This document shows, in pieces, positions 6,768 to 15,924 of a DNA stretch of 64,000 nucleotides. The DNA lies in contig UQUZ01000010.1 of the NCBI GenBank assembly GCA_900544375.1, positions 4,349 through 68,348 on the forward strand, in the 5' to 3' direction. Made by a program: the position numbers and the translations under genes. Numbering within the stretch: position 1 is the stretch's first letter; the number at the start of each line of letters is the position of its first letter. Under the pieces are notes generated by a model, which saw nothing but the letters and a program-made list of their open reading frames with translations, was not told where the DNA came from and did no database searches. This stretch comes from an uncultured Oscillospiraceae bacterium (lineage in GTDB: Bacteria > Bacillota > Clostridia > Oscillospirales > Acutalibacteraceae).

Positions 6768-9700
6768 ATGTCCAGCGTAAAACGTCTTTTTGTGGAAAAG
6801 CGGCCCGGATTCGATGTGGAGGCTCGCCATATGCTGGCCGACCTGCGCGAGAATCTGGGGATTGCCGCGCTTGAGGCGGTCCGCGTCGTCAATCGCTATG
6901 ATCTGGAAGGGGTCGACGAGGCTGATTTTGATCGTGCTTCCCGCACCATTCTCTCCGAGCCGAATGTGGATACCGTGTCCGCCGCGCTCTCTGTAGAGCC
7001 CGGCTGGCGAGTTTTCGCGACGGAATATCTCCCCGGCCAATACGACCAGCGCGCGGATTCCGCGGCGCAGTGCATCGCCCTGCTTACCCAGGGGGAGCGG
7101 CCAAGCGTTCTCTCCGCGCGCGTGATTGCGCTCAAGGGGGATTTGACGGACAAGCAGTTTGAAGCGGTGAAAAATTACCTGATTAACCCTGTGGAATCCC
7201 GAGAGGCCGCCATGGAACTGCCGGAGAGCTTGCAGCTTCATGCGGACAAGCCTGCCGATATTGAGCGGGTAGCCGGCTTTATCCAATGGACGCATGAAGA
7301 GATTGCGCGGTATCATGCGAAGATGGGCTTTGCCATGAGTGTTGCCGATCTGGTGTTTTGCCGCGATTATTTTCGAGATACGGAAAAGCGCGATCCGGCA
7401 GTGACAGAGCTCAAGGTAATCGATACCTATTGGTCTGACCATTGCCGCCACACTACCTTTTTAACACAGCTGGACACGGTGGATATTGAAAAAGGTCCGT
7501 TGGCACGCGCCATTGAATCCGCCTGGCTCGAATATGTTGTCGCCCGTACAGAGGTTTATCAGGAGCGTAAAAAGGACATGACGCTCATGGATATGGCCAC
7601 TATTGGCACCAAGGTGCTCAAAAAGCGCGGCCTCGTGCCAGATCTCGACGAGAGCGAGGAGATCAACGCCTGCTCAATTGAAGTGCCCGTGGAGATCGAT
7701 GGTAAAACGGAGACCTGGCTCGTCCAGTTTAAAAACGAGACGCATAATCATCCCACAGAGATTGAGCCCTTTGGTGGCGCGGCTACATGCCTGGGCGGCG
7801 CGATTCGTGACCCGCTCTCCGGGCGTGCCTATGTCTATCAGGCCATGCGCGTCACCGGCAGCGGCAATCCGCTGACTCCGTTTGAGGATACATTGGCTGG
7901 AAAATTGCCACAGAAGAAGATTACTGTCGGCGCAGCGCAAGGCTATTCCTCTTATGGTAACCAGATCGGTCTGTCCACCGGGCAGGTTGTAGAACTATAT
8001 GACGATGGATATACCGCTAAGCGCATGGAAATTGGCGCGGTCATCGGCGCCTCCCCGAAGGAGAATGTACGCCGTGAGCGCCCGCAGGCAGGGGATGTGA
8101 TCGTTCTGCTTGGCGGCCGTACAGGCCGTGACGGCTGCGGCGGAGCCACCGGCTCTTCCAAGGCGCATGACACCTCCTCTATCGAAACCTGCGGCGCAGA
8201 AGTGCAGAAGGGCAACCCGCCCACTGAGCGCAAGCTCCAGCGGCTGTTTCGCAACCACGACGCGGCGCGCATGATTAAGCGCTGCAACGACTTCGGCGCG
8301 GGCGGCGTATGCGTTGCCATCGGCGAGCTGGCGGATGGGCTTGATATCGACCTCGACGCCGTTCCGAAGAAATATGACGGCCTTGACGGCACAGAGCTCG
8401 CCATCTCCGAATCACAGGAGCGTATGGCAGTCGTGCTCGCTGCGCAGGATGTGGAGGCATTCACCGCCCTTGCCGCAGAAGAAAACCTGGAGGCAACTCC
8501 GGTGGCTGTCGTCAAAGACGAACCCTACTTAACGATGAAATGGCGCGGCGATACCATCGTATCCCTCAGCCGTGCCTTCCTTGATACCAACGGCGTTACC
8601 CAGCACGCGCAGGCGAAAATTGCGGCTGTAAACCCAAAGAAGAACTATCGTTCTGCTGTTCCGGCCGAGCTTGCGGGGAAGCCGAAGCCCCAGGCGCTGC
8701 GGGAGAACCTTGCGCGCCTGCCCGTCTGCTCGCAGAAGGGGCTGGTGGAGCGGTTCGACTCCTCCATCGGCGCGGGCACGGTGTTGATGCCCTACGCGGG
8801 CAAATATCAGCTCACGCCGGAGGACGCGATGTGCGCACGCATCCCAGTTCTAAAGGGGGAAACGGACACCGCCACTGCCATGAGCTATGGCTTTATTCCG
8901 GCTTTGAGCCGCTGGAGCCCCTTCCATGGTGCGGCGTACGCGGTGACGGAATCTTTGGCAAAGCTCGCTGTGATTGGAGCGAAGCCCTTTACCGCCAGGC
9001 TCACCATGCAGGAGTATTTTGAGCGATTGCATGATCAGCCGGAACGCTGGGGCAAGCCTGCGGCGGCTTTGCTCGGCGCGCTGACCGCACAGCTGCACTT
9101 CAACGTGCCTGCCATCGGCGGGAAGGACAGCATGTCCGGCTCTTTCAACGAGCTCGACGTACCGCCCACGCTTGTGTGCTTTGCCGTCGCGGCGACAAGG
9201 GCGAGCAAAACCGTTTCCTCCATCTTTAAAAAGAGCGGCTCCCGCGTTGTGCTGCTGCACCTGCCAGTGGATGCAGAAACGCTCCTGCCCGATTGGGATC
9301 ATGCTACAGACTTCCTCAACCGCGTTTCCGAGATGGTGTCTGATGGGCGCATCCTCGCCGCCAGCGTGGTGCGCGAGGGCGGCGCGGCGGCAAACGTGTG
9401 CCGCATGGCGTTCGGCGACAAGCTGGGCTTCCGCTTTGCGGACGGCCTGACCGCCGAAACCCTCTTTGCGCCGGAATGCGCCTCCATTGTGGCGGAGCTG
9501 GCCGACGGCGTCTCGCTCGACGGCTTCCAGTTTACGGAGTTGGGCGTAACGGCGGACGACGGCCAGTTTGCAATCGACGGGGAGACGCTCCCAGTCGATA
9601 CGCTCATCGACGCTTGGACGGGTACGCTTGAGCCCGTATTCCCGACCAAGGCGGAGGAGCCCTCCATGCAGGCGGAAATCCCGCTCTATACGGAGCGCTC

Positions 9701-10526
9701 CGGCAGAGCGCCCGCGATCAAAATGGCAAAACCGCGCGTGGTGATCCCGGTCTTCCCGGGCACCAACTGCGAGTATGATACGGCCCGCGCTTTTGAGCGC
9801 GCAGGCGGCGAAGCCCAGGTGATCGTGATGCGCAACCTCACGCCGCAGGCGATTGATGAATCCACCGAGGCACTGGCAAAGCTCATAAAGCAGGCACAGA
9901 TCGTTATGTTGCCCGGCGGCTTCAGCGGCGGCGACGAGCCGGATGGCTCCGGCAAATTTATTGCCACCACCCTGCGCAGCCCCCGCGTGCGCGACGCGGT
10001 GACTGAGCTGCTCGACCACCGCGACGGCCTGATGCTCGGCATCTGCAACGGCTTCCAGGCGCTGATTAAAACAGGCCTCGTCCCCTACGGCAAAATCACC
10101 GATACGCAGGAAACGGACCCGACGCTTACCTTCAACAACATTGGCCGACACGTCTCCTGTATGGTTTATACGCGTGTGACGAGCGTGAAATCCCCGTGGC
10201 TGGCAGGCACGGAGGCGGGCGAAGTGTTCGCTACCCCTGTTTCCCACGGCGAGGGCCGCTTTGTGGCGGATGAGGAAACGCTCAGTCGCCTGATTGCGAA
10301 CGGTCAGGTTGCCACGCAGTATGTTGATCTTGAAGGCCGGCCCTCAGGGGATATCCGCTTTAACCCCAATGGCTCTATCTGTGCGATCGAGGGCGTCACA
10401 AGCCCCGATGGCCGCGTGTTCGGCAAGATGGCGCACATTGAGCGCAGGGGCGACCACCTCTACAAAAACGTGCCCGGCGAGAAGGATCAGAAGATCTTTG
10501 CCTCCGGCGTAGCATATTTTAAATAA
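6768..10526 (+). CDS. purL: Phosphoribosylformylglycinamidine synthase, single-chain
   Basis: 1252 residues. It makes FGAM from FGAR, glutamine and ATP in purine synthesis. The chain holds two synthetase halves (NHPTEIEPFGGAATCLGGAIRD and GRDGCGGATGSSKAH mark the first; AIGGKDSMSGSFNELDVPPT the second) and a glutaminase domain from about residue 990 (RVVIPVFPGTNCEYD) with nucleophile Cys1093 in GICNGF and His1160/Glu1162 in SHGEGRF. Clostridia often use this fused form rather than separate PurL, PurQ and PurS. The start is the ATG at 6768, eight bases after AAGGAG; a TTG two codons earlier is less likely. No other pur genes are next to it, so it is transcribed away from the main purine operon. 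Confidence 0.96.
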   Translation: MSSVKRLFVEKRPGFDVEARHMLADLRENLGIAALEAVRVVNRYDLEGVDEADFDRASRTILSEPNVDTVSAALSVEPGWRVFATEYLPGQYDQRADSAAQCIALLTQGERPSVLSARVIALKGDLTDKQFEAVKNYLINPVESREAAMELPESLQLHADKPADIERVAGFIQWTHEEIARYHAKMGFAMSVADLVFCRDYFRDTEKRDPAVTELKVIDTYWSDHCRHTTFLTQLDTVDIEKGPLARAIESAWLEYVVARTEVYQERKKDMTLMDMATIGTKVLKKRGLVPDLDESEEINACSIEVPVEIDGKTETWLVQFKNETHNHPTEIEPFGGAATCLGGAIRDPLSGRAYVYQAMRVTGSGNPLTPFEDTLAGKLPQKKITVGAAQGYSSYGNQIGLSTGQVVELYDDGYTAKRMEIGAVIGASPKENVRRERPQAGDVIVLLGGRTGRDGCGGATGSSKAHDTSSIETCGAEVQKGNPPTERKLQRLFRNHDAARMIKRCNDFGAGGVCVAIGELADGLDIDLDAVPKKYDGLDGTELAISESQERMAVVLAAQDVEAFTALAAEENLEATPVAVVKDEPYLTMKWRGDTIVSLSRAFLDTNGVTQHAQAKIAAVNPKKNYRSAVPAELAGKPKPQALRENLARLPVCSQKGLVERFDSSIGAGTVLMPYAGKYQLTPEDAMCARIPVLKGETDTATAMSYGFIPALSRWSPFHGAAYAVTESLAKLAVIGAKPFTARLTMQEYFERLHDQPERWGKPAAALLGALTAQLHFNVPAIGGKDSMSGSFNELDVPPTLVCFAVAATRASKTVSSIFKKSGSRVVLLHLPVDAETLLPDWDHATDFLNRVSEMVSDGRILAASVVREGGAAANVCRMAFGDKLGFRFADGLTAETLFAPECASIVAELADGVSLDGFQFTELGVTADDGQFAIDGETLPVDTLIDAWTGTLEPVFPTKAEEPSMQAEIPLYTERSGRAPAIKMAKPRVVIPVFPGTNCEYDTARAFERAGGEAQVIVMRNLTPQAIDESTEALAKLIKQAQIVMLPGGFSGGDEPDGSGKFIATTLRSPRVRDAVTELLDHRDGLMLGICNGFQALIKTGLVPYGKITDTQETDPTLTFNNIGRHVSCMVYTRVTSVKSPWLAGTEAGEVFATPVSHGEGRFVADEETLSRLIANGQVATQYVDLEGRPSGDIRFNPNGSICAIEGVTSPDGRVFGKMAHIERRGDHLYKNVPGEKDQKIFASGVAYFK

Positions 10527-10577
10527 GGCGCTTTGCCTGTTTGATTCCAAATGAAATGAAGGGACTTGGTTTCTAAC

Positions 10578-11792
10578 ATGAAATACGCAGTTGTTCTCTA
10601 TGACGGCATGGCGGATTATCCTGTGCCCGCGCTTGGCGGCAAAACGCCGATGATGCTAGCGAAAAAACCGCGATTTGATTCCCTCGCCCAACGCGGCGAG
10701 GTGGGGCTCGTGCGCACAGTTGCCGAGGGCCTGGCCCCGGGCAGCGACGTTGCAAACCTCAGTGTGATGGGCTATGACCCGAAAAAATATTATACCGGCC
10801 GCTCTCCGCTTGAGGCCGTCAGCATGGGCGTAAATCTTGGCGATACGGATGTCGCCTTCCGCTGCAATCTCGTCACCTTGTCAGACGAAGCGGACTATGC
10901 GGAGAAAACCATGGTAGATTACTGCGCGGGCGATATTTCAAGTGAAGAGGCCGCTGAGATCATCAAAACCGTACAGGCACATTTCGGCAACGCGGAGTTT
11001 GCTTTCCATCCTGGCGTGAGCTACCGCCACTGCATGGTCTGGCACGGCGGTAAATTGGAGCTTGGCCACATGACGCCGCCGCATGATATCTCCGGCCGCG
11101 TGGTGGGCGAGCACCTCTCCCGGCATCCGGACGCCGTCCGTCTCATCGCCATGATGGAGGAGAGCTATGCGCTACTTAAAGATCACCCCGTCAACCTTGC
11201 CCGCATCGCCGCGGGCAAACGCCCTGCCAACAGCATCTGGCTTTGGGGCCAAGGCAGCAAGCCCATGCTTCCCTCTTTTGAAGCGACCTACGGCGTGAAG
11301 GGTAGCGTGATCTCCGCAGTCGATTTGCTCAAGGGTATCGGCAAATGCGCGGGGATGGATACGCCGGAGGTGCCGGGTGCCACGGGCTATATCGACACGA
11401 ATTTCAAGGGCAAGGCCCAGGCCGCCGTGGATGCGTTAGCGAGCGGGAAGGACTTTGTCTATATCCACATCGAAGCCCCTGATGAGTGCGGCCACCGCAA
11501 CGAACCGGAGAATAAAGTGCGCGCTATTGAGCTGATCGACGAGCAAGTGCTCTCCGTCCTCCTGCCTGCGCTCGAACAGTATGACGACTATAAAGTGATG
11601 ATCCTGCCCGACCACCCCACGCCGATTGTTACGCGCACGCATGCGGGCGACCCGGTTCCATACATGATCTATCATAAAAACAAGGAAAAATCCAGCGGAG
11701 TTGATTCTATCAATGAAGAATCTGCCAAGGCAACGGGCAATTTCATTGAATATGGCTCCGGCATCATGCAAAAATTCCTGACAGAGGATTAA
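10578..11792 (+). CDS. Cofactor-independent phosphoglycerate mutase (ApgM type) / proposed homoserine kinase
   Basis: 404 residues of the alkaline-phosphatase-like fold. YDGMADYP (start of the metal site), GSDVANLSVMGYDP (with the serine expected to be phosphorylated), the later DECGHRNEPENK and PDHPTPI metal-binding stretches all fit archaeal-type 2,3-bisphosphoglycerate-independent mutases. A bacterial subgroup has been proposed to act as an alternative homoserine kinase. The next gene is an O-acetylhomoserine sulfhydrylase, which fits that subgroup, but the activity is not proved by sequence. The ATG at 10578 follows AAGGGA; the frame also has an upstream TTG at 10566 with no room for a binding site. 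It follows purL by about 50 bases and may be co-transcribed. Confidence 0.82.
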   Translation: MKYAVVLYDGMADYPVPALGGKTPMMLAKKPRFDSLAQRGEVGLVRTVAEGLAPGSDVANLSVMGYDPKKYYTGRSPLEAVSMGVNLGDTDVAFRCNLVTLSDEADYAEKTMVDYCAGDISSEEAAEIIKTVQAHFGNAEFAFHPGVSYRHCMVWHGGKLELGHMTPPHDISGRVVGEHLSRHPDAVRLIAMMEESYALLKDHPVNLARIAAGKRPANSIWLWGQGSKPMLPSFEATYGVKGSVISAVDLLKGIGKCAGMDTPEVPGATGYIDTNFKGKAQAAVDALASGKDFVYIHIEAPDECGHRNEPENKVRAIELIDEQVLSVLLPALEQYDDYKVMILPDHPTPIVTRTHAGDPVPYMIYHKNKEKSSGVDSINEESAKATGNFIEYGSGIMQKFLTED

Positions 11793-11831
11793 AACGGCAA
11801 TTAAACGATAACCCGAAAGGACTGAACTGTG

Positions 11832-13112
11832 ATGGAAAAGAATTACCACATCAACACCAACTGCGTCCAGGCCGGCTATTCGCCTAAAAACGGCGAGCCG
11901 CGCGTGCTGCCGATCGTGCAGAGCACGACCTATAAATATGAATCGAGCGAGCAGATGGGCCGGCTCTTCGACCTGGAGGAAAACGGCTACTTTTACACCC
12001 GCCTGCAAAACCCCACCAACGACGCGGTTGCGGCGCGCATCACGGCGCTGGAGGGCGGCGTGGCCGGGATGCTCACCTCCTCCGGCCAGGCGGCAAACTT
12101 TTACGCCACCTTTAACGTGGCTTCTGCGGGCGACCACATCGTCAGCTCCACCGCGATCTACGGCGGCACATTCAACCTCTTTTCCGTCACGATGAAAAAG
12201 CTTGGCATCGATTTCACCTTCGTGCGCCCCGATGTGAGCGAAGAGGAATTAAACGCAGCCTTCCGCCCCAACACAAAGGCGGTGTTTGCGGAGACGCTCT
12301 CCAACCCCTCCCTCGACGTGCTGGATATTGAGAAGTTTGCGAAGGCCGCACATGCGCACGGCGTGCCGCTGATTGTGGATAACACCTTCCCCACCCCGAT
12401 CAACTGCCGTCCCTTCGAATTTGGCGCGGATATTGTCACTCATTCCACCACGAAATATATGGATGGTCATGCCACCAGTGTCGGCGGCGCGATCATTGAC
12501 AGCGGCAATTTCGACTGGACGCAGAACGATAAGTTCCCCGGCCTCACCACGCCGGATGAGAGCTATCATGGCGTGACCTACACGGAGCGCTTTGGCAAAG
12601 GCGCTTATATTACCAAGGCCACCGCACAGCTCATGCGCGACCTCGGCTCCATCCCCTCCCCACACAATGCGTTCCTGCTGGGGATCGGGCTGGAAACGCT
12701 CTTCCTGCGTGTGCAGCGGCACTGTGAAAATGCGCAGAAGGTGGCGGAATTCCTGGAGGAGAACGAAAAGGTCGCATGGGTCAACTACCCGGGTCTTCCG
12801 AGCAACAAGGGTTTTGCGCTCGCGCAGAAATATATGCCGCACGGCACGAGCGGCGTGGTCTCCTTCGGCGTAAAGGGCGGCAGGGAAGCCGCAACCCGCT
12901 TCATGGATCATTTGGAGCTTGCCGCCATCGTCACCCATGTGGCGGACGCGCGCACCTGTGTGCTGCACCCCGCGAGCACGACGCACCGCCAGCTCACCGA
13001 CGAGCAGCTTGATGCGGCGGGCGTGGGGCCGGATCTAATCCGGCTATCCGTGGGCATTGAGTATGTCGACGATATCATCGCGGATCTCCGGCAGGCGCTG
13101 GAGCAGGCATAA
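11832..13112 (+). CDS. metY: O-acetylhomoserine aminocarboxypropyltransferase (sulfhydrylase)
   Basis: 426 residues of the Cys/Met metabolism PLP-dependent family. HSTTKYMDGH carries the PLP lysine (Lys208); SSGQAANFYATF and NPTNDAVAARITALEGG are the usual cofactor-pocket stretches. The enzyme joins O-acetylhomoserine and sulfide to make homocysteine. Length and the YxYTRLxNPT pattern fit MetY better than cystathionine gamma-synthase. The ATG at 11832 lies ten bases after GAAAGGA; the preceding GTG is less likely. It follows the ApgM-type gene by 39 bases and ends before two terminators, so the two genes probably form a unit for methionine/threonine metabolism. Confidence 0.92.
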   Translation: MEKNYHINTNCVQAGYSPKNGEPRVLPIVQSTTYKYESSEQMGRLFDLEENGYFYTRLQNPTNDAVAARITALEGGVAGMLTSSGQAANFYATFNVASAGDHIVSSTAIYGGTFNLFSVTMKKLGIDFTFVRPDVSEEELNAAFRPNTKAVFAETLSNPSLDVLDIEKFAKAAHAHGVPLIVDNTFPTPINCRPFEFGADIVTHSTTKYMDGHATSVGGAIIDSGNFDWTQNDKFPGLTTPDESYHGVTYTERFGKGAYITKATAQLMRDLGSIPSPHNAFLLGIGLETLFLRVQRHCENAQKVAEFLEENEKVAWVNYPGLPSNKGFALAQKYMPHGTSGVVSFGVKGGREAATRFMDHLELAAIVTHVADARTCVLHPASTTHRQLTDEQLDAAGVGPDLIRLSVGIEYVDDIIADLRQALEQA

Positions 13113-13127
13113 CACGGTTGTGAAAGA

Positions 13128-13164
13128 AAGCACCGTTTCTATCAGCCGGATAGAAACGGTGCTT
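13128..13164 (+). terminator. Hairpin after metY
   Basis: AAGCACCGTTTCTATC (13128-13143) pairs perfectly with GATAGAAACGGTGCTT (13149-13164). A 16-bp stem with a 5-base loop; the run of T is short. Confidence 0.65.
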
Positions 13165-13173
13165 CTGGTATGA

Positions 13174-13219
13174 GAGGCTGCTGCAACATGCGTTTGCAGC
13201 AGCCTCTTCGTGTTTTTTC
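13174..13219 (+). terminator. Second rho-independent terminator after metY
   Basis: GAGGCTGCTGCAA pairs with TTGCAGCAGCCTC around 13174-13206, then TTCGTGTTTTTT. Lies between convergent metY and the lipoprotein gene. Confidence 0.8.
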
Positions 13220-13233
13220 TATGATTCAGAGTT

Positions 13234-15882
13234 TTAGCCTTTTCTATCAAACAGCCCCTTGAACCAGGCGACAACGCCGGATTCCTCCTGCGCCGGTGCC
13301 TGTGCCGGCTGTTGGCTTTCTGCCTTGATGCCATCTGTTTTCAGAATGAATTTTACATCTGTATCCATTCCATCCGCGGCCTGCGTATAAAGGCCGTACT
13401 CCTTGGAGAGATTGAGCCATGCCTGCACGCGCCCGAGTAGGGAGGAGGCCGCGTCGGCCGCATCGGTGTATTTGGAGAGCAGGCCTTGCTGCTCGATTTG
13501 ATCGAGCGTTTTTACAATGCCGGAAGCCGTGCTGAGCGTTTCCGGCTGCGCCGCATTTTGCAGCGCCTTCATGATCTCGCTGCCGGAGGAGAGATCCGCC
13601 TGGATGCGCATCAGAGCGGCGACTGTTTTCGGCATGTTTTCAAGAGAAGCGCGCACGGCTGGATCATTGAGGTCGCCCGAGAGGGATTCGAGGATTGGGG
13701 CTGCATCCTTCAAATCCTGCGCAAGCGTGGGCAGCATCTTTGCGAATGCCTTTAGATGTGGGTTGGAGGCCGCCTGCATCACCTGTGCCAGCAGAGTGAG
13801 CTGGCCTGCGTTTGCCTCAAAATCCTGTTTCATCTGCATGAGCTGCTTTGCGGTTTTTTGCAGGTACTGCATGGTGCTTGTATCAGAGAGCAGATCGTTG
13901 AGGGAGGCGAGCTGATCCTTGTTTTTGGCAAGCTCGCCCGCCAGCGTTTGCAAATCCGGCAGAACGCCGGTGGCAAAGGTCAACAGGCTTTCCACCCGGT
14001 CAGGGCCGATTTGCTCCACTCTAGTACCCAGCGCCTCAGCTTCTTTGAGCAGTGCGGAAAGCTGCTTGGTGACGGAATCGGCAATCTCATCTTTCTGGGC
14101 AAGCTCCTTGCGGATCGTTTTCTGCACCGTGGTGACGATCAGGCGGGTGGGGGAGGCGAGCAGCACGCCGACGGAGCCTTTTTCTACCTTTGGCAGGAGC
14201 GTATCTTTCAGCTTTGCCGCGGTCTGGTCGTTTCGAGCGGCAATTTCGATGTAATCCTGAACGGTTTGCCGGTTCCCCTTTGCAATGGCGCCGTTGGCGG
14301 CGATCAGATCGTTTGCACTGGCATCGAGGATCGCCTGCACGCGTTGCGCGGAAACCCCTGTTTTTTCCGCCGCGATCTCCATGGCCTTTTTATCCACCAG
14401 CGCATCGACCATCACGCGGATATCATCCTCTGTGAGTGTGATGCCCTGCTTTTTGAGGGAATCAAGCAGGGAAGAAACCTCTTTGAGCAGCTTGACGGCA
14501 TCCGTGCTGCTGCCCATCAGCTCGGTGAGAGTTTGAAGCTCCTCCTGGGAGGAGGCGAGCTTGCTCAGTAACCCGCTGGAGGAATCCAGCACACCGCTGA
14601 GGCTGTCGAGATTCCCCGCCGCGGAAAGGATCTGATCGAGCGGATCCAAATCGATCGATTGCAGGGCAACAACATCGATGAGCAGCTTCTGAATATTTTT
14701 GATCAGGCTGCTGTCAAGCAGCTGATTTGCGCAGGAGAGGAGCTTTGTGTCCCCTAGCAGCTGCGTAAGCTCCGCGGCGTCCGCATCCTTGGCAAGCTTG
14801 CCGACCAGGGCAAGATTCTCTTTGGTAAAATACTGCGGAAGAAGATCAAACAGTGCTTTCTCTTTCTCATAGATAGAGGTGAGCTCTTCCATGAGTGAGC
14901 GCATCTCCCGCATATTGTCGCCGTCGGTTAACAGGGAGCGCAGCACATGATCTGGGTCGAGCTGCTCCACCGCATTTTGCATATCGTTCAGGGCATACAG
15001 GCTCTTTTTGATTTCGCTGAGCTGGCCGGAGGCCTTGCTCAAATCAAGAGCGGGAATGTCGGTCGTCATGGCAAAATACATATTATCCAGCTCAAAATCC
15101 TTAACGTCTGCCGTTAGAGTAAAGGTTTCCGGGAAAGTGAGGCTTTTGAGCTCCTCTATGGGCATGGAGGCAAGATCCAGGCTGTCATGAAGGCCTGGCA
15201 GGGCGATGAATACGGCAAGCTGCTTGCTGCCGTCGCCCAGGGTAGCGCCATTTTCCATCTTGATATTTTGGAACTTCTCTTCCGGAAGGAGCATGCCGCC
15301 CAACGCGGCGACCGGTGTATAGATGACGGCCTCCCGCCCATTGATATTGACGGTATGCGGCTGGGTGTTTTTCATCTGGATTTCAATCTTCACCTTGCCG
15401 CTCTTACCCGCAAGATCCGAAGGCTCAATCTCGGCGCCGTCCAGATAGTAGCGGATCGAGATATCGACGGGCAGATCCTTTTGAGATTCGCCTTTATAAT
15501 AGAGATCGGTGGAATCCATGTTCCAAGCGATCTGATTTCCTTTTTGCACAGGTTTTACATCGCTTTTGATATTTTGAATTCCGTCTAGATCGCTCTGGTC
15601 GGCCACCTGCACGCCTGCCTGCTCCGTATGGAGCCAATCTGTCACAATTTTTTTAGAAACGTTACCTTTTGCATCCATTGTAACATAGACCGTTTCAGAT
15701 TTGCGGGTTTTTCCAGTATAGGGGGCATACGTTTGTAGACCTTGCCGCTCTATGGCAGGGGGCTGCGTCGTGTCGTTTGTGCTTTCCTCCGGCTGCCCCT
15801 GCGCGCTGCATGCGCTCATCAGGAGGATGGAGGGCACGAGCACGGCACAGGTTAATTTTTGTATCAGATGCTTTGTTTTCAT
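13234..15882 (-). CDS. Large secreted lipoprotein-like partner of an MMPL exporter
   Basis: 882 residues. A basic N-terminus and hydrophobic stretch end in LLMSAC, so Cys25 may be lipid-modified and the rest exported. Residues about 30-250 are beta-rich (TVYVTMDAKGNVSKKIVTDW, IRYYLDGAEI); most of the remainder is long helical, coiled-coil-like sequence full of Leu, Ala, Asp and Ser, similar in style to YhgE/Pip-type extracytoplasmic proteins that sit beside MMPL transporters. No enzyme motif is visible. The start is the ATG at 15882 after AAAGGAG; the frame extends upstream to 15903. It is last in a three-gene operon, 42 bases after the MMPL gene, so it likely works with that exporter at the cell surface. 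Confidence 0.75.
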   Translation of the reverse strand: MKTKHLIQKLTCAVLVPSILLMSACSAQGQPEESTNDTTQPPAIERQGLQTYAPYTGKTRKSETVYVTMDAKGNVSKKIVTDWLHTEQAGVQVADQSDLDGIQNIKSDVKPVQKGNQIAWNMDSTDLYYKGESQKDLPVDISIRYYLDGAEIEPSDLAGKSGKVKIEIQMKNTQPHTVNINGREAVIYTPVAALGGMLLPEEKFQNIKMENGATLGDGSKQLAVFIALPGLHDSLDLASMPIEELKSLTFPETFTLTADVKDFELDNMYFAMTTDIPALDLSKASGQLSEIKKSLYALNDMQNAVEQLDPDHVLRSLLTDGDNMREMRSLMEELTSIYEKEKALFDLLPQYFTKENLALVGKLAKDADAAELTQLLGDTKLLSCANQLLDSSLIKNIQKLLIDVVALQSIDLDPLDQILSAAGNLDSLSGVLDSSSGLLSKLASSQEELQTLTELMGSSTDAVKLLKEVSSLLDSLKKQGITLTEDDIRVMVDALVDKKAMEIAAEKTGVSAQRVQAILDASANDLIAANGAIAKGNRQTVQDYIEIAARNDQTAAKLKDTLLPKVEKGSVGVLLASPTRLIVTTVQKTIRKELAQKDEIADSVTKQLSALLKEAEALGTRVEQIGPDRVESLLTFATGVLPDLQTLAGELAKNKDQLASLNDLLSDTSTMQYLQKTAKQLMQMKQDFEANAGQLTLLAQVMQAASNPHLKAFAKMLPTLAQDLKDAAPILESLSGDLNDPAVRASLENMPKTVAALMRIQADLSSGSEIMKALQNAAQPETLSTASGIVKTLDQIEQQGLLSKYTDAADAASSLLGRVQAWLNLSKEYGLYTQAADGMDTDVKFILKTDGIKAESQQPAQAPAQEESGVVAWFKGLFDRKG

Positions 15883-15924
15883 GGGAATCGCCACTCCTTT
15901 CATGGCTTGCAGCCATATGCAAAA

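Noticed and set aside
8850..10247. 465-codon open frame on the minus strand opposite purL
   Set aside because: It mirrors the GC-rich purL codons, has no ribosome binding site and no domain; purL on the plus strand is unmistakable.
13756..14571. 271-codon plus-strand frame inside the lipoprotein gene
   Set aside because: Shadow of the Leu/Ala-rich minus-strand gene; no start signals and no domain.
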